From: Helicobacter sp. NHP19-003 | GTDB lineage: Bacteria > Campylobacterota > Campylobacteria > Campylobacterales > Helicobacteraceae | Assembly (NCBI RefSeq): GCF_019703305.1 | Contig: NZ_AP024814.1 | Location: 186,001 to 250,000 of the forward strand | Reading direction: 5' to 3' | DNA: 64,000 bases | Part shown: in pieces, positions 1 through 8,600 of the stretch | Numbering within the stretch: position 1 is the first letter of the stretch | How the letters are laid out: the number at the start of each line of letters is the position of its first letter | Program-made: the position numbers and the translations under genes | The notes under the pieces: model-generated | Database searches by the model: none | Told to the model about the DNA's origin: nothing | What the model saw: only the letters and a program-made list of their open reading frames with translations

Positions 1-1850
1 AAGCTCTCTAATTGCATGGCGCTTTGGGCTTCATAGGTGTTAAACGCCCCGACCTGACAAAAGCTCGCCACAGCATCAAACAGCCGCCCCACAGAAGTGC
101 TAGAGATGAGCGCCATTTGTTTATTTAGCAAGGTGGCGACATTTTGTGCTTTTTGGGGATCTAAAAGCAGGGGGGCAAAGGCTAGGTTATGTTGGTGGGC
201 TAGAGCGTAGCCTAGCGTGTGTGCATCTTTTAGCAGCTCGGTAGAGCGGGGGTAAAGCGTGGCTTGTAGGCTGTGTAAGTGCTTGGTGTGAAACTTGCCC
301 CCTTGATAGGTGGCTAAAAACACCTCCCCACCCCAAAGGCTCTTTTCTGGAGACAGCCCAAAGCCATCGCAAATGAAGGCCAAGAGGGCTTGCCCCTCTT
401 TAAGGGGGTGTTCTAATCCCCACTCGGCAAGCAGGGCGTGCAGGTGGGCGGCGTGGTGCTGCACCTCTTTAAGGGGGGCGTGTTGCTCTTTGCCGATTTG
501 GCTAGCCGTGTAATTGGGGTGCAAATCTAGCCCCACAACTTCGGGCTTGGCATAAAGTTTGGTGAAAAAGTTTAAATCCTGCTGATACCTCTCAATGCTT
601 GCCACGCTCTCAAGGGCACTAAGCTCAGGCGTAACCAAACAACCCTCTTTGATGAAGCATAAATTCGCCTTGTTTTGCGCCCCCATGCCTAGCGTGTTTT
701 GCGATGCATTTAGGGGCAAGTGCAAGGGGGCATAGCCTCTAGCTAGGCGTATAAGGCGCATTTGCCCTGCTACAAGGCGCACCACGCTATCGTCAATGCC
801 ATGCACAATGGGGCGTTTGTGGTCTAAAATGCTAAGTTTAGGAAATTTGGCTTGCAACTCCTCTAACTCTGTGATGATGGGCTCGCTTTTTAAATTTGCG
901 CTTGTGAAAACAAGCACCCCCACTTCTTGTAAGATGAGATGGTGCAAGGCGGTGTAGGGCAAGAGTATGCCCAAAGTGTCTAGGTTTGGGGCTAAGTGGT
1001 TGTAAAGATCTGTTTTTTTGCGCGCCAACACAATCGGGGCTTCTTTGGAGCTTAGGGCTTTTAGCTCTTGGGGGTTTAAATGCACGCATTTTAACGCCTC
1101 TTTTGGGCTAGCCACCATTAAGGCTAAAGGCTTGAAGGGGCGGGTTTTTAAGGCGCGGATTTGTTCTATCGCCCCCTTGTTGTCGGCTAAAGCTGTGAGC
1201 GCAAAGCCCCCCACGCCCTTGATCGCCACCACCTCTCCCCTTTTTAGGGCGTTTATGGCTTCTTGTAGGGCGTTTTGGTGTGCTGTGCCTTTTTTGTCAT
1301 AAAAGTTCAAACTAATGGGGCATTTGGGGCAGCTTAAAGTTTGGGCAAAAAAACGGCGGTTTGCGGGGTCGTGGTAGTCCTTGACACAATCTTCACAGAG
1401 TGTAAAATTTTTCATAGAAGTGTGGGGGCGATCAAAAGGCAAGCCCTCAAGCAAGCTAAAGCGCGGACCACAATGCGCGCAAGCCGTGAAGGGGTAGAGA
1501 TAAAAACGGCTATTGGGGTCTTGTGTGTCTTTGAGGCAATCCGCACATATGGCCAAATCTAGGGGTAGGTTGTCCCTTAGGTTTAAAGAAATTCCACGAC
1601 TCGGGGCGATGTGAAAGGGGCAGTTTAGGGGGGCGGTGGGCTCGTTGGTGATGTTTGTGATTTGGGCTTCTTTGGGCTTATGCGCCAGCTCTTTTAAAAA
1701 TGCGTCCAAATGCGCCCTTTCAAGCACCACTTCTACTTGCCCACCCACATTGCAAACAAAGCCTTTTGTGCCAAGCTTTAGGGCGGTGTTGTAAATGAAG
1801 GGGCGCAAGCCCACGCCCTGTACCCGTCCACTGATGACAAGCTTAACCAA
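1..1850 (-). CDS. hypF: Carbamoyltransferase HypF, C-terminus cut by window edge
   Basis: HypF turns carbamoyl phosphate into the cyanide ligand precursor for the [NiFe]-hydrogenase active site, passing it to HypE in the cytoplasm. About 616 codons are visible and the frame is open to base 1, so roughly the last fifth is missing. Seen in order: an N-terminal acylphosphatase domain (GRVQGVGLRPF at about residues 8-18), zinc-finger CxxC pairs (CADC, CAHC, CEDC, CPKC) around residues 100-180, then the YrdC-like domain. No ATG is in frame. An in-frame TAG (the stop of the upstream gene) lies just before, so the likely start is TTG at 1850. It sits 6 nt behind the agmatine deiminase gene, an order known from H. 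pylori (HP0048-HP0049). Confidence 0.93.
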   Translation of the reverse strand, partial: MVKLVISGRVQGVGLRPFIYNTALKLGTKGFVCNVGGQVEVVLERAHLDAFLKELAHKPKEAQITNITNEPTAPLNCPFHIAPSRGISLNLRDNLPLDLAICADCLKDTQDPNSRFYLYPFTACAHCGPRFSLLEGLPFDRPHTSMKNFTLCEDCVKDYHDPANRRFFAQTLSCPKCPISLNFYDKKGTAHQNALQEAINALKRGEVVAIKGVGGFALTALADNKGAIEQIRALKTRPFKPLALMVASPKEALKCVHLNPQELKALSSKEAPIVLARKKTDLYNHLAPNLDTLGILLPYTALHHLILQEVGVLVFTSANLKSEPIITELEELQAKFPKLSILDHKRPIVHGIDDSVVRLVAGQMRLIRLARGYAPLHLPLNASQNTLGMGAQNKANLCFIKEGCLVTPELSALESVASIERYQQDLNFFTKLYAKPEVVGLDLHPNYTASQIGKEQHAPLKEVQHHAAHLHALLAEWGLEHPLKEGQALLAFICDGFGLSPEKSLWGGEVFLATYQGGKFHTKHLHSLQATLYPRSTELLKDAHTLGYALAHQHNLAFAPLLLDPQKAQNVATLLNKQMALISSTSVGRLFDAVASFCQVGAFNTYEAQSAMQLES

Positions 1851-1856
1851 AGCAAC

Positions 1857-2858
1857 CTAGTAAAGCTGCATGGTGGCGCAATGCAAGCTCCCCTTTTGGC
1901 GAATCAAAACCGAGCAATCCACGCCCACGACCTCAACCCCCGTGTAATCCTCCAGGATTTTTAGGGCTTTGCCATCGGCAGGGTCGCCATAGGTGGGGAC
2001 AAACAACACCTTTTGCTTGTTGTTGTTCACCCATAAAAAATTTGCGTAAGTGGCGGGCAGGCGTTCGTTTTGGTAAAACTTGGGGCTAGGCATGGGCAGG
2101 GGTAAGAGCTCATACCTTTTGTCCTCCAAGTTTCTCAAGCGTTTGAGCTGTGCCTCCATATTTTTTAAGTTGTCGTAGTGGGGGTCGTTGCGGTCGCTGC
2201 AACTCACATAAGCGATCGTGTTGGCGTCTAAAAAGCGCGCCAAAGTGTCCACATGCCCGTCTGTGTCGTCCCCCTCTAGGGGTTGCACCTCTAGCCATAA
2301 GATTTGTTGTGCCCCGAGCTCTTGTTTTAAAATCTCTGTGATTTGGGCTTGGTCTAAATGGGAGTTGCGATCGGGGTTTAAGAGGCAAGAAGTGGTGGTT
2401 AAGATCGTCCCCGCCCCATCACTCTCGACACTTCCCCCCTCTAGGACAAAATTAACAAAGCGCAAGGGATACTTTAAGAGTCCCTTTTGGGCGAGCTTGG
2501 AGCTGATCGCATTGTCTAAGTTGGCTTGGTATTTGCCCCCCCATGCGTTGAAAATAAAATCCAAATAAAGGGCAATGCCATTGGTTTCTACGCACAAAGG
2601 CCCAAAGTCCCTAGCCCATGTGTCGTTGCTAGCGCATAAGGCGATCTGCACTTGGCTGATTTTAGCCAAGCTATCTTGGCTCTCAGTGTCGTTGGGGTGC
2701 ACACAAACAATCATGTTTTGGTAGCGGCTTAGGGCGTAAATGGTGTTGTAAAAGCACTCTTGCGCCTCCTCCAAATACGCTCCCCAGTCTGTGGCAGCGT
2801 GTGGATATGCCATTAAAATGGCCGTTTGCTCTTCCCACTCAGCCTTTAATCTCTTCAT
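1857..2858 (-). CDS. aguA: Agmatine deiminase / peptidyl-arginine deiminase family
   Basis: The protein belongs to the agmatine deiminase (porphyromonas-type PAD) family, which hydrolyses agmatine to N-carbamoylputrescine and ammonia in polyamine synthesis. At 333 residues it has the family's normal length. Family motifs are visible: WARDFGP near residue 95, GDDTDGHVDTLARF near residue 200 and a C-terminal GSLHCATMQ holding the catalytic Cys. The ATG start at 2858 lies opposite the tsaD promoter region, so the two genes diverge. hypF follows 6 nt downstream and is probably co-transcribed. Ammonia release could help acid survival of a gastric bacterium; that is inference. Confidence 0.9.
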   Translation of the reverse strand: MKRLKAEWEEQTAILMAYPHAATDWGAYLEEAQECFYNTIYALSRYQNMIVCVHPNDTESQDSLAKISQVQIALCASNDTWARDFGPLCVETNGIALYLDFIFNAWGGKYQANLDNAISSKLAQKGLLKYPLRFVNFVLEGGSVESDGAGTILTTTSCLLNPDRNSHLDQAQITEILKQELGAQQILWLEVQPLEGDDTDGHVDTLARFLDANTIAYVSCSDRNDPHYDNLKNMEAQLKRLRNLEDKRYELLPLPMPSPKFYQNERLPATYANFLWVNNNKQKVLFVPTYGDPADGKALKILEDYTGVEVVGVDCSVLIRQKGSLHCATMQLY

Positions 2859-2871
2859 AGCGTCCCTTTAG

Positions 2872-2877
2872 TATAAT
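2872..2877 (+). promoter_or_regulatory. -10 box for tsaD
   Basis: A perfect TATAAT lies about 30 nt before the tsaD start in the short divergent region between aguA and tsaD. Helicobacter sigma-80 promoters rely mostly on the -10 element. No clear -35 box is seen. Confidence 0.6.
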
Positions 2878-2906
2878 GCCTGTTATTATAGCGCACAAGG
2901 GGTATT

Positions 2907-3926
2907 ATGTTGCTTGGCATTGAGAGCAGTTGCGATGACAGTTCGCTCGCACTCACAGACCTACAAAGCACCAAATTGCTTTGGCACTCTAAAATCTCCC
3001 AAGAAGGTGCGCACAGCCCCTATGGGGGCGTTGTGCCTGAACTTGCCTCGCGCCTACACGCCCTAAACCTTCCCCTTTTGGCCCAAAGGGCAAGGGACTT
3101 TTTAGGCAGCTTTGGCGCGCTTAAAGCCATTGCGATCACCACTTGCCCGGGCTTGAGTGTTGCCCTTTTAGAAGGGTTGATGTTGGCTAAAACCCTAGCT
3201 TTGGGGCTAAAAATCCCCTTAATTTCTGTGGATCACTTGCAAGCGCATATTTTTTCGCTCTTCATTGACAAACCCCTAGTGTTTCCCCTAAGCGTGTTGC
3301 TCGTGTCGGGTGGACACACGCTCATTGTAGAGGTTAAGAGCCCCCAAGAGATGCACATTGTGGCGCAAAGCATGGACGACAGCCTAGGCGAAAGTTTTGA
3401 CAAGGTGTCTAAGATGTTAGGTTTGGGCTATCCGGGCGGTCCTGTGGTGGAGAGTTTGGCCAAAGCCTGCCCCCCACAAGAGGCCCTACAATTCACCTTG
3501 CCGCTTAAAGACCATAAGGGGCTTGCCTTTAGCTTTTCGGGGCTTAAAAACGCCGTGCGCCTAGCTATTTTGCAAGAGAGAGAAAAGGGGGGGTTAAACC
3601 AGAGTTTTAAAGCCCGCTTGTGTGCCGGGTTTCAAAAAACAGCCACCGCCCACTTGCTGCAAAACCTGCGCCGTTACTTTGCAAACAGCCCCATCAAAAC
3701 TCTAGGGCTTGTGGGGGGAGTGAGCGCAAATTTCTACATTAGAGAGTGCATCCATGCCCTTTGTGAAGAATTTGGGTGTGATTTATTGTTAGCCCCCCTA
3801 GAATTTTGCAGCGATAATGCGGCAATGGTCGCAAGAGTGGGCGTGGAGCTGTTTAGATGTAAAGATTTTTCCCCCTTACATGGTACGGACATCAGCCCGC
3901 ACACCCGTTTACCTTATGTGGGTTAA
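2907..3926 (+). CDS. tsaD: tRNA N6-threonylcarbamoyladenosine transferase TsaD
   Basis: TsaD transfers the threonylcarbamoyl group to A37 of ANN-decoding tRNAs, working with TsaB and TsaE. The 339-residue protein has the ASKHA-fold motifs of the family: GIESSCDDSS at the N-terminus, the metal-binding HxxxH in DHLQAH near residue 110, SGGHT near residue 133 and the GGVSANF nucleotide-binding loop near residue 272. The ATG start is preceded by a TATAAT promoter. It was formerly annotated gcp / O-sialoglycoprotein endopeptidase (HP1584 in H. pylori). A 246-bp non-coding stretch follows. Confidence 0.97.
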   Translation: MLLGIESSCDDSSLALTDLQSTKLLWHSKISQEGAHSPYGGVVPELASRLHALNLPLLAQRARDFLGSFGALKAIAITTCPGLSVALLEGLMLAKTLALGLKIPLISVDHLQAHIFSLFIDKPLVFPLSVLLVSGGHTLIVEVKSPQEMHIVAQSMDDSLGESFDKVSKMLGLGYPGGPVVESLAKACPPQEALQFTLPLKDHKGLAFSFSGLKNAVRLAILQEREKGGLNQSFKARLCAGFQKTATAHLLQNLRRYFANSPIKTLGLVGGVSANFYIRECIHALCEEFGCDLLLAPLEFCSDNAAMVARVGVELFRCKDFSPLHGTDISPHTRLPYVG

Positions 3927-4172
3927 TTTTTGTGCGGCGATCAAGGGCGTTTATCCTTTATCCAGATTGTGCGTGGAACTCCGTTTTTTAGGGCAAAAAT
4001 GTAAGCACTTGGTAATTTTAGTTGTGCTAGAATCGCCGTGTCCGCCGTTTGGGGAAGGAAATGACCTTGTGGGCGTTAAACACAAAGCCTTTCGTGTTAG
4101 TGTCCGTTGGGATGCTCTAGTTAGGAAGCCACTCCCCTTGGGGATGGGTGTTTCATAATGCGAGGAGTGTAA
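3927..4172 (+). other. Non-coding region with promoter and hairpins before the chemoreceptor
   Basis: No gene is visible in these 246 bp. A -10-like TAGAAT lies at 4028-4033. The stretch after it can fold locally: AAGG/CCTT within an outer CGCC/GGCG pair, AACAC/GTGTT, and a strong CCA-C-UCCC-CUUG-GGGA-UGG stem-loop near 4120-4143 with a CUUG tetraloop and a one-base bulge. The region ends at a clear ribosome binding site (GAGGAG, 4162-4167). It could be a structured 5' leader or a small RNA. I do not recognise a known riboswitch or the SRP, 6S or tmRNA signatures. Confidence 0.4.
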
Positions 4173-5768
4173 GTGTTTAAGAGTTTGCAAACCCGGGCTT
4201 TAACATACTTAGTGATTTTACTCAGTCTCTTTGCGCTGTTGGTCTTTATGTTGATCCAAAGAGATTACGCAAATTTAGCCGAAACGCAGGGCAAGGCCGT
4301 GGCTAAAAGCATCAACGCCTCCATCATCAATACCATCGTACAAGCCATCACAGTGGGGACAACCAAAGCCATTTACAAAGCCATAGATGATAGCAACAAA
4401 CTCCCGGGTGTGAAAATGAAGTTTTACCCCGGACAGGGCGACATCAAACTTTTTGGCCTCAATACAGAGTTCACCAACGATCCGCGCATCCGCAATTACT
4501 TCAACAACCCCAAAACCCCTCAAGAAGTGGTGGTGGAGGGCAAAGGCAATGGGCGACATGTATTGGTGTTACAGCCCCTAGTGGGCGATGCATCTTGTGT
4601 GAAGTGCCATGTCAACAACAAACCCGGAGACATGATCGGGGTGATGGAAGTCAAATTGTCCTTAAAAGAGTCTTTCAACAACGCCCACATCTTCAGCATA
4701 AAAACCCTTTCGTGGATGGTCTGTATTTCTATATTTATTATTATTTTACTTTTGTTTGTGGTGCAAAAAAAGGTTACCAAACCTTTAAACCACCTAAGAA
4801 ACACCGCAAAGGATTTAGTGTCCTCTAAAGAGGCGGATTTAACGCGCCGTTTAAACATTGTTGGTGGCGATGAAATCGCTGCGGTTTCCTCCCATATAGA
4901 CCAGTTCATCGCCAAAATAGCCGAAATCGTCAAAATCGGCAAGGGCATTGTGGAAGACAACAACCAGGTGGGGCAGGCCCTAAAAGAATCTACGGATAGG
5001 TTGAAAGTTGCTGGGCAAAAAGAATTAGATTCTGTGGAGAACTTAAAACACATCAACCAAGAAGCTGGAGAAAGTTTGCGTTTGGCGCAAAATAACCTCA
5101 GCGAAACGATCGCAAATTTGGATGCGACCGACATCATTTTAAACGAGTTCATCACAAAAATCCAAAACTCTGTGGATTTGATTTTGGTGTCCGTGCAAAC
5201 CCAACAAGAGATCGCAGCGGATTCGGCCGAGTTGGTCAAGCACGCTGCCGAGATTAAAAACATCTTATCCATCATTGATAGCATCGCAAACCAAACGAAT
5301 TTACTCGCCCTCAATGCGGCGATTGAAGCAGCCAGAGCGGGCGAGCACGGACGGGGCTTTGCTGTGGTGGCCGATGAAGTGAGAAACCTTGCTGAAAAAA
5401 CGCAAAAGTCTTTGGGTGAGATCACGGCAATGGTGAACATGGTGACTCAAAGCATTGAAAACATGGGCGATCGGGTGCAAAATGGGGCGGCACAATCCCA
5501 AGAGGTGTCGGAGAAAACCTCGCTGCTCATCACGGATGCGCAAAACGCTAAGGACAATTTGAGCCAAACCAAAGCGAAGTCCCAAAACACCGTGGAGCAA
5601 AACAAAGTCGTGGTGGCAAAAATGGACGAGCTCAATCAGGTCATCACCGAATTCATCCAAATCTTTGCTGGGGTGAAAGAAGTGCGTAAGAATTTAGAAA
5701 ACCACAGCACCCAAATTGTGGAGAAAAACCAAGAATTAGACATAGAGTTCAAGAAGTTTAAGGTCTAA
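4173..5768 (+). CDS. Methyl-accepting chemotaxis protein with periplasmic haem c motif
   Basis: This is a transmembrane chemoreceptor of 531 residues. Residues 10-28 form the first membrane helix, about 29-175 a periplasmic sensor, and about 177-197 the second helix. HAMP and the signalling domain follow, with the conserved hairpin tip ([20 protein letters not shown]) near residue 385. The sensor holds CVKCH (Cys142, Cys145, His146), a covalent haem c attachment motif as found in Tll0287/DUF3365-like domains, so it may sense redox state or a gas. None of the four H. pylori receptors (TlpA-D) has this layout as I recall them. The GTG start is supported by GAGGAG five bases upstream. The stop overlaps comF by one base. 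Confidence 0.9.
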   Translation: MFKSLQTRALTYLVILLSLFALLVFMLIQRDYANLAETQGKAVAKSINASIINTIVQAITVGTTKAIYKAIDDSNKLPGVKMKFYPGQGDIKLFGLNTEFTNDPRIRNYFNNPKTPQEVVVEGKGNGRHVLVLQPLVGDASCVKCHVNNKPGDMIGVMEVKLSLKESFNNAHIFSIKTLSWMVCISIFIIILLLFVVQKKVTKPLNHLRNTAKDLVSSKEADLTRRLNIVGGDEIAAVSSHIDQFIAKIAEIVKIGKGIVEDNNQVGQALKESTDRLKVAGQKELDSVENLKHINQEAGESLRLAQNNLSETIANLDATDIILNEFITKIQNSVDLILVSVQTQQEIAADSAELVKHAAEIKNILSIIDSIANQTNLLALNAAIEAARAGEHGRGFAVVADEVRNLAEKTQKSLGEITAMVNMVTQSIENMGDRVQNGAAQSQEVSEKTSLLITDAQNAKDNLSQTKAKSQNTVEQNKVVVAKMDELNQVITEFIQIFAGVKEVRKNLENHSTQIVEKNQELDIEFKKFKV

Positions 5769-6340
5769 TGCGCTGTTTTAGCTGTGGGGTGTGGAGCTTC
5801 AAGCCTCTTTGCAAGCACTGTTACACCGAGCTATCTCCACGCCTCCAAACCCACAGGCTAGCTAAAACCCCTGTCCTTAGCTTTTATGTCTACGAAGACA
5901 TTGAATTGTTGTTAAAAAGCAAATACACCTTGATCGGCAGCCGCCTCTTGCCCCTCTTAGCCTTGCGTCTAAAACACTTATTAGAGCCCCTCTTAGCCAC
6001 CCCCCTTCATGCGCTGCCCATTGATGACCACATTAAAAGGGGTTATTCGCACACCGCCGCCATCGCCCGCGCGCTTTGTGCCCACAGCCCCTGCAAGGTG
6101 CTTTACAATAGATTACGCGCCACAAAAGACATCACCTACGCCGGGCAGAGCTTAGAGTTTCGCAAGCAAAACCCTAAGGGCTTTGTCTTTAGGGGCGATC
6201 CGAGTTTGGCTTATTTTTTAGTGGATGATGTGCTCACCACAGGCACGACCCTATGCCAAGCGATCCAAACCCTCAGGGGGGCTGGGGCTAAAGTGGCGTT
6301 TGCGCTTGTGCTTGCCAAAGTCCAATCTTTAAGCTTCTAA
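5768..6340 (+). CDS. comF: ComF-family phosphoribosyltransferase-like competence protein
   Basis: ComF proteins take part in DNA uptake or processing during natural transformation. This 190-residue protein starts with a CxxC...CxxC zinc-ribbon (CFSCG and CKHC) and ends with a phosphoribosyltransferase fold carrying the PRPP loop DDVLTTGTT near residue 155. The ATG overlaps the chemoreceptor stop (TAATG), so translation is probably coupled. The 3' end overlaps the convergent regulator gene by 12 bp. It corresponds to HP1473 of H. pylori from memory. Confidence 0.85.
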   Translation: MRCFSCGVWSFKPLCKHCYTELSPRLQTHRLAKTPVLSFYVYEDIELLLKSKYTLIGSRLLPLLALRLKHLLEPLLATPLHALPIDDHIKRGYSHTAAIARALCAHSPCKVLYNRLRATKDITYAGQSLEFRKQNPKGFVFRGDPSLAYFLVDDVLTTGTTLCQAIQTLRGAGAKVAFALVLAKVQSLSF

Positions 6341-7243
6341 ACGCCCTTTTCTAGGCAAGTTGTAACGGCGGCGTTTCTCCCAAAGGGATTTGCGGCTGAT
6401 GCCCAGCCTCTTGGCTAGCTCGGTATCCGTGTAGGACGCGCTGAATTGCTGGATGGCACTTTTTTCGTAGTCTTGGATGGAGAGCAAATTCAAAGAGATG
6501 GCAGGCTGGCTACTCTCTAAAGAGAGCAAATTAGCGTAATCCAAACTCTCTTGCCCCACAAAGCTCACAATGGCACTGTGGGCTTCAAGGGTGCTTAAAA
6601 ACCTCTCTCTCTCCTTTAAACTCAGCACTTCTAAATGCGTGAAGTAGGTGATGCAAGAGCGTTCGGGGTATTTAAAATGCTTGGGCTGCTTTGGCAAGTC
6701 CTCTAGGTTTTTTAAAGAGAAAAACTCCAAATAAAAGTCGTGCAAACGGGCGTAGTTTAAGACGAACATGTCTGCTCCGATCTGCGCGTGGCTTTGCAAG
6801 ACTAGAGGGAATCTGTGGTTGACACGCATGTCAAAGCCGCAATTTTGGGCACTAAAATCCAAGTATTTTTCATACACGCTCGTCCGTTCGATCGCCTTTT
6901 GGTAAGAGCGGTGGTAGGTGATTTTCCTTAAAAGCTCCTCCATTTTAAAGGGCTTTAAAATGTAGTCTTTGGCCCCCGCTTTTAGGGGGCGGTTGACCCC
7001 ATCCTCGCTCACAAAGGGAGACATGACGATGATGACCGCTCTGGCGTTCTTACGCACAAAGAGCTCACAGCGATCCACGCACGCCTTAGAGGAGAGCAAG
7101 ATCACATCATAATCCTCTTTGAAGGGGTGGAAAATGCTCGTGGCACTTTGGCATTGATAGCCCGCGCTGCTTAGGGCGGAGTGGATGCTTTGGGCTAAAT
7201 GCACCTCGTCCTCAATGATTAAAACACTGCCGACTTTATTCAT
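6329..7243 (-). CDS. HP1021-type atypical response regulator
   Basis: This 304-residue orphan response regulator has an N-terminal receiver domain (to about residue 115), a linker, and a C-terminal Fis-type helix-turn-helix (TDTELAKRLGISRKSLWEKR). The position of the phosphorylated Asp is Ser51 (DVILLS), so phosphorylation-independent action is expected, as described for H. pylori HP1021, which acts on oriC, redox response and many promoters. Cysteines at 31, 55 and 59, with more further on, fit the redox sensing reported for that family. The start overlaps the ispDF stop by 8 bp, matching HP1020-HP1021 order, so they form one unit. Confidence 0.9.
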   Translation of the reverse strand: MNKVGSVLIIEDEVHLAQSIHSALSSAGYQCQSATSIFHPFKEDYDVILLSSKACVDRCELFVRKNARAVIIVMSPFVSEDGVNRPLKAGAKDYILKPFKMEELLRKITYHRSYQKAIERTSVYEKYLDFSAQNCGFDMRVNHRFPLVLQSHAQIGADMFVLNYARLHDFYLEFFSLKNLEDLPKQPKHFKYPERSCITYFTHLEVLSLKERERFLSTLEAHSAIVSFVGQESLDYANLLSLESSQPAISLNLLSIQDYEKSAIQQFSASYTDTELAKRLGISRKSLWEKRRRYNLPRKGRLEA

Positions 7244-8417
7244 GGATTGTGTGTAGCGTACGGGCTTGGAGCAAGACTTGCACGCCCACGCCTTCCTTTC
7301 TACCTACAAAGCCCAACCCCTCAAAGGTGGTGGCTTTTAGGTTGATGTTTTCTACTCGCATACCGAGCAATTCTGCCACATTTTGTTTAATCAATGCCCT
7401 ATAGGGGTTGATTTTTGGCATGTCGGCAAAAAGGGTGATGTCTATCCCCTCCACACAATGCCCCATATTTTGCGCTAGTCTGTGAATTTCTTGTAACATT
7501 TCAGATGAATCCTTGTTTTTAAAAAGGGGGTCTTTGTCGCTGTAATACAGCCCAATATCACCCCCCCTAATCGCTCCTAACAGCGCATCTATGAGCGCAT
7601 GTAGGAGAACATCACCATCGCTGTGCGCCCTAAACCCACAATCCGCACAATCGCTAGGGTCGATCACAATCCCCCCCAGCTTCATCACTTTTGCCCCCTC
7701 AAAGCCATGCACATCAAAGCCTAGCCCCGTGTGCGTGGTGGTGTAAACGCTGTGGGGGGGCAGGTCGTGGGCGTAAGTGAGTTTATCTAAGCTGGAGCTA
7801 CCCTCGATGTAGGCCACATGCGCACCCACACCCAAAAAAGCACTGCTCTCATCGGTGAACTCCCCTGTGCTGTAGGCCTTTCTTAGAGCTTGGGTGCGGC
7901 AAATTTGGGGGGTCTGTACCCTTAAAACCCGCTTGCGATCTAAAGCTTGGTAGGGCGGGATCGCTGTGGGGTTGTAATAAACCATTGTGTCGGTTGCGCT
8001 TATAGCTGGGGCGACACAATCAAGCCCCCCTTGCATGCGCTCTAAGAGCCGCTCTACAAACTCGGGCTCTACATTGAAACGGGCAATGTCGCTCACGACA
8101 ACTAAGGGGGTTTGCACACACTCTAGGGCGATTTGCACCGACTCTTGGCGACTCGCTCCCCCCACAAGCACGCTTAAATCCTCACCGCATAGGAGTTGCT
8201 CTAAATAGACTTGCTCGAAGCGGTTAGACACCACAAGAAAAATCTGTGAAAAAAGCCCCAAATCTCTAAAATCTTCATAGACTTTTTGCACCAAAGGCGT
8301 GCCGTTTAAGGACCAAAATTGCTTTTTAATGTGGGGGTAATCGGGTAAACGGGGATCAAAGCGGGTGCTCGCCCCTGCTGCGGCTAAAATGAGCGAAAGA
8401 TCTTGGTGTGGCTGCAA
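7236..8417 (-). CDS. ispDF: Bifunctional IspDF, MEP isoprenoid pathway
   Basis: The protein fuses 2-C-methyl-D-erythritol 4-phosphate cytidylyltransferase (IspD, residues 1 to about 220) with 2-C-methyl-D-erythritol 2,4-cyclodiphosphate synthase (IspF, about 230-393). The IspD part has LILAAAGASTRF. The IspF part begins with GLGFDVHGF and has AHSDGDVLLHALIDALLG with its metal-binding Asp and His. This fusion is typical of campylobacterota and alphaproteobacteria. The start is TTG at 8417, backed by AAGGG five bases upstream; no ATG lies nearby. The HP1021-like gene follows with an 8-bp overlap. Confidence 0.95.
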   Translation of the reverse strand: MQPHQDLSLILAAAGASTRFDPRLPDYPHIKKQFWSLNGTPLVQKVYEDFRDLGLFSQIFLVVSNRFEQVYLEQLLCGEDLSVLVGGASRQESVQIALECVQTPLVVVSDIARFNVEPEFVERLLERMQGGLDCVAPAISATDTMVYYNPTAIPPYQALDRKRVLRVQTPQICRTQALRKAYSTGEFTDESSAFLGVGAHVAYIEGSSSLDKLTYAHDLPPHSVYTTTHTGLGFDVHGFEGAKVMKLGGIVIDPSDCADCGFRAHSDGDVLLHALIDALLGAIRGGDIGLYYSDKDPLFKNKDSSEMLQEIHRLAQNMGHCVEGIDITLFADMPKINPYRALIKQNVAELLGMRVENINLKATTFEGLGFVGRKEGVGVQVLLQARTLHTIHE

Positions 8418-8600
8418 ATAGACCCTTTAGGTGAATTAAACCCCCACCCATTGACCCTAAAGCTTCCTAAAGCTTAAACTAAACCATAAAAACCAAGAAC
8501 AAATTCTAATATTTGCTAGCTTAAATGTGTGTTAGGGCTCATTTTAAGCCTACATTCAAACGCTTGTGTTAGTGTGGAGCTTTTCAAGCAAAGGAGAAAC
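8418..8600 (+). other. Intergenic region before thiC, no TPP riboswitch seen
   Basis: This 183-bp divergent region separates ispDF from thiC. It is AT-rich with possible -10 elements (for example TCTAAT near 8505) and ends in AAAGGAG before the thiC ATG. I looked for the conserved TPP-riboswitch core (CUGAGA and the ACC-UGAUCUGG-like segments) and did not find it, although thiC leaders often carry one. Confidence 0.5.
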
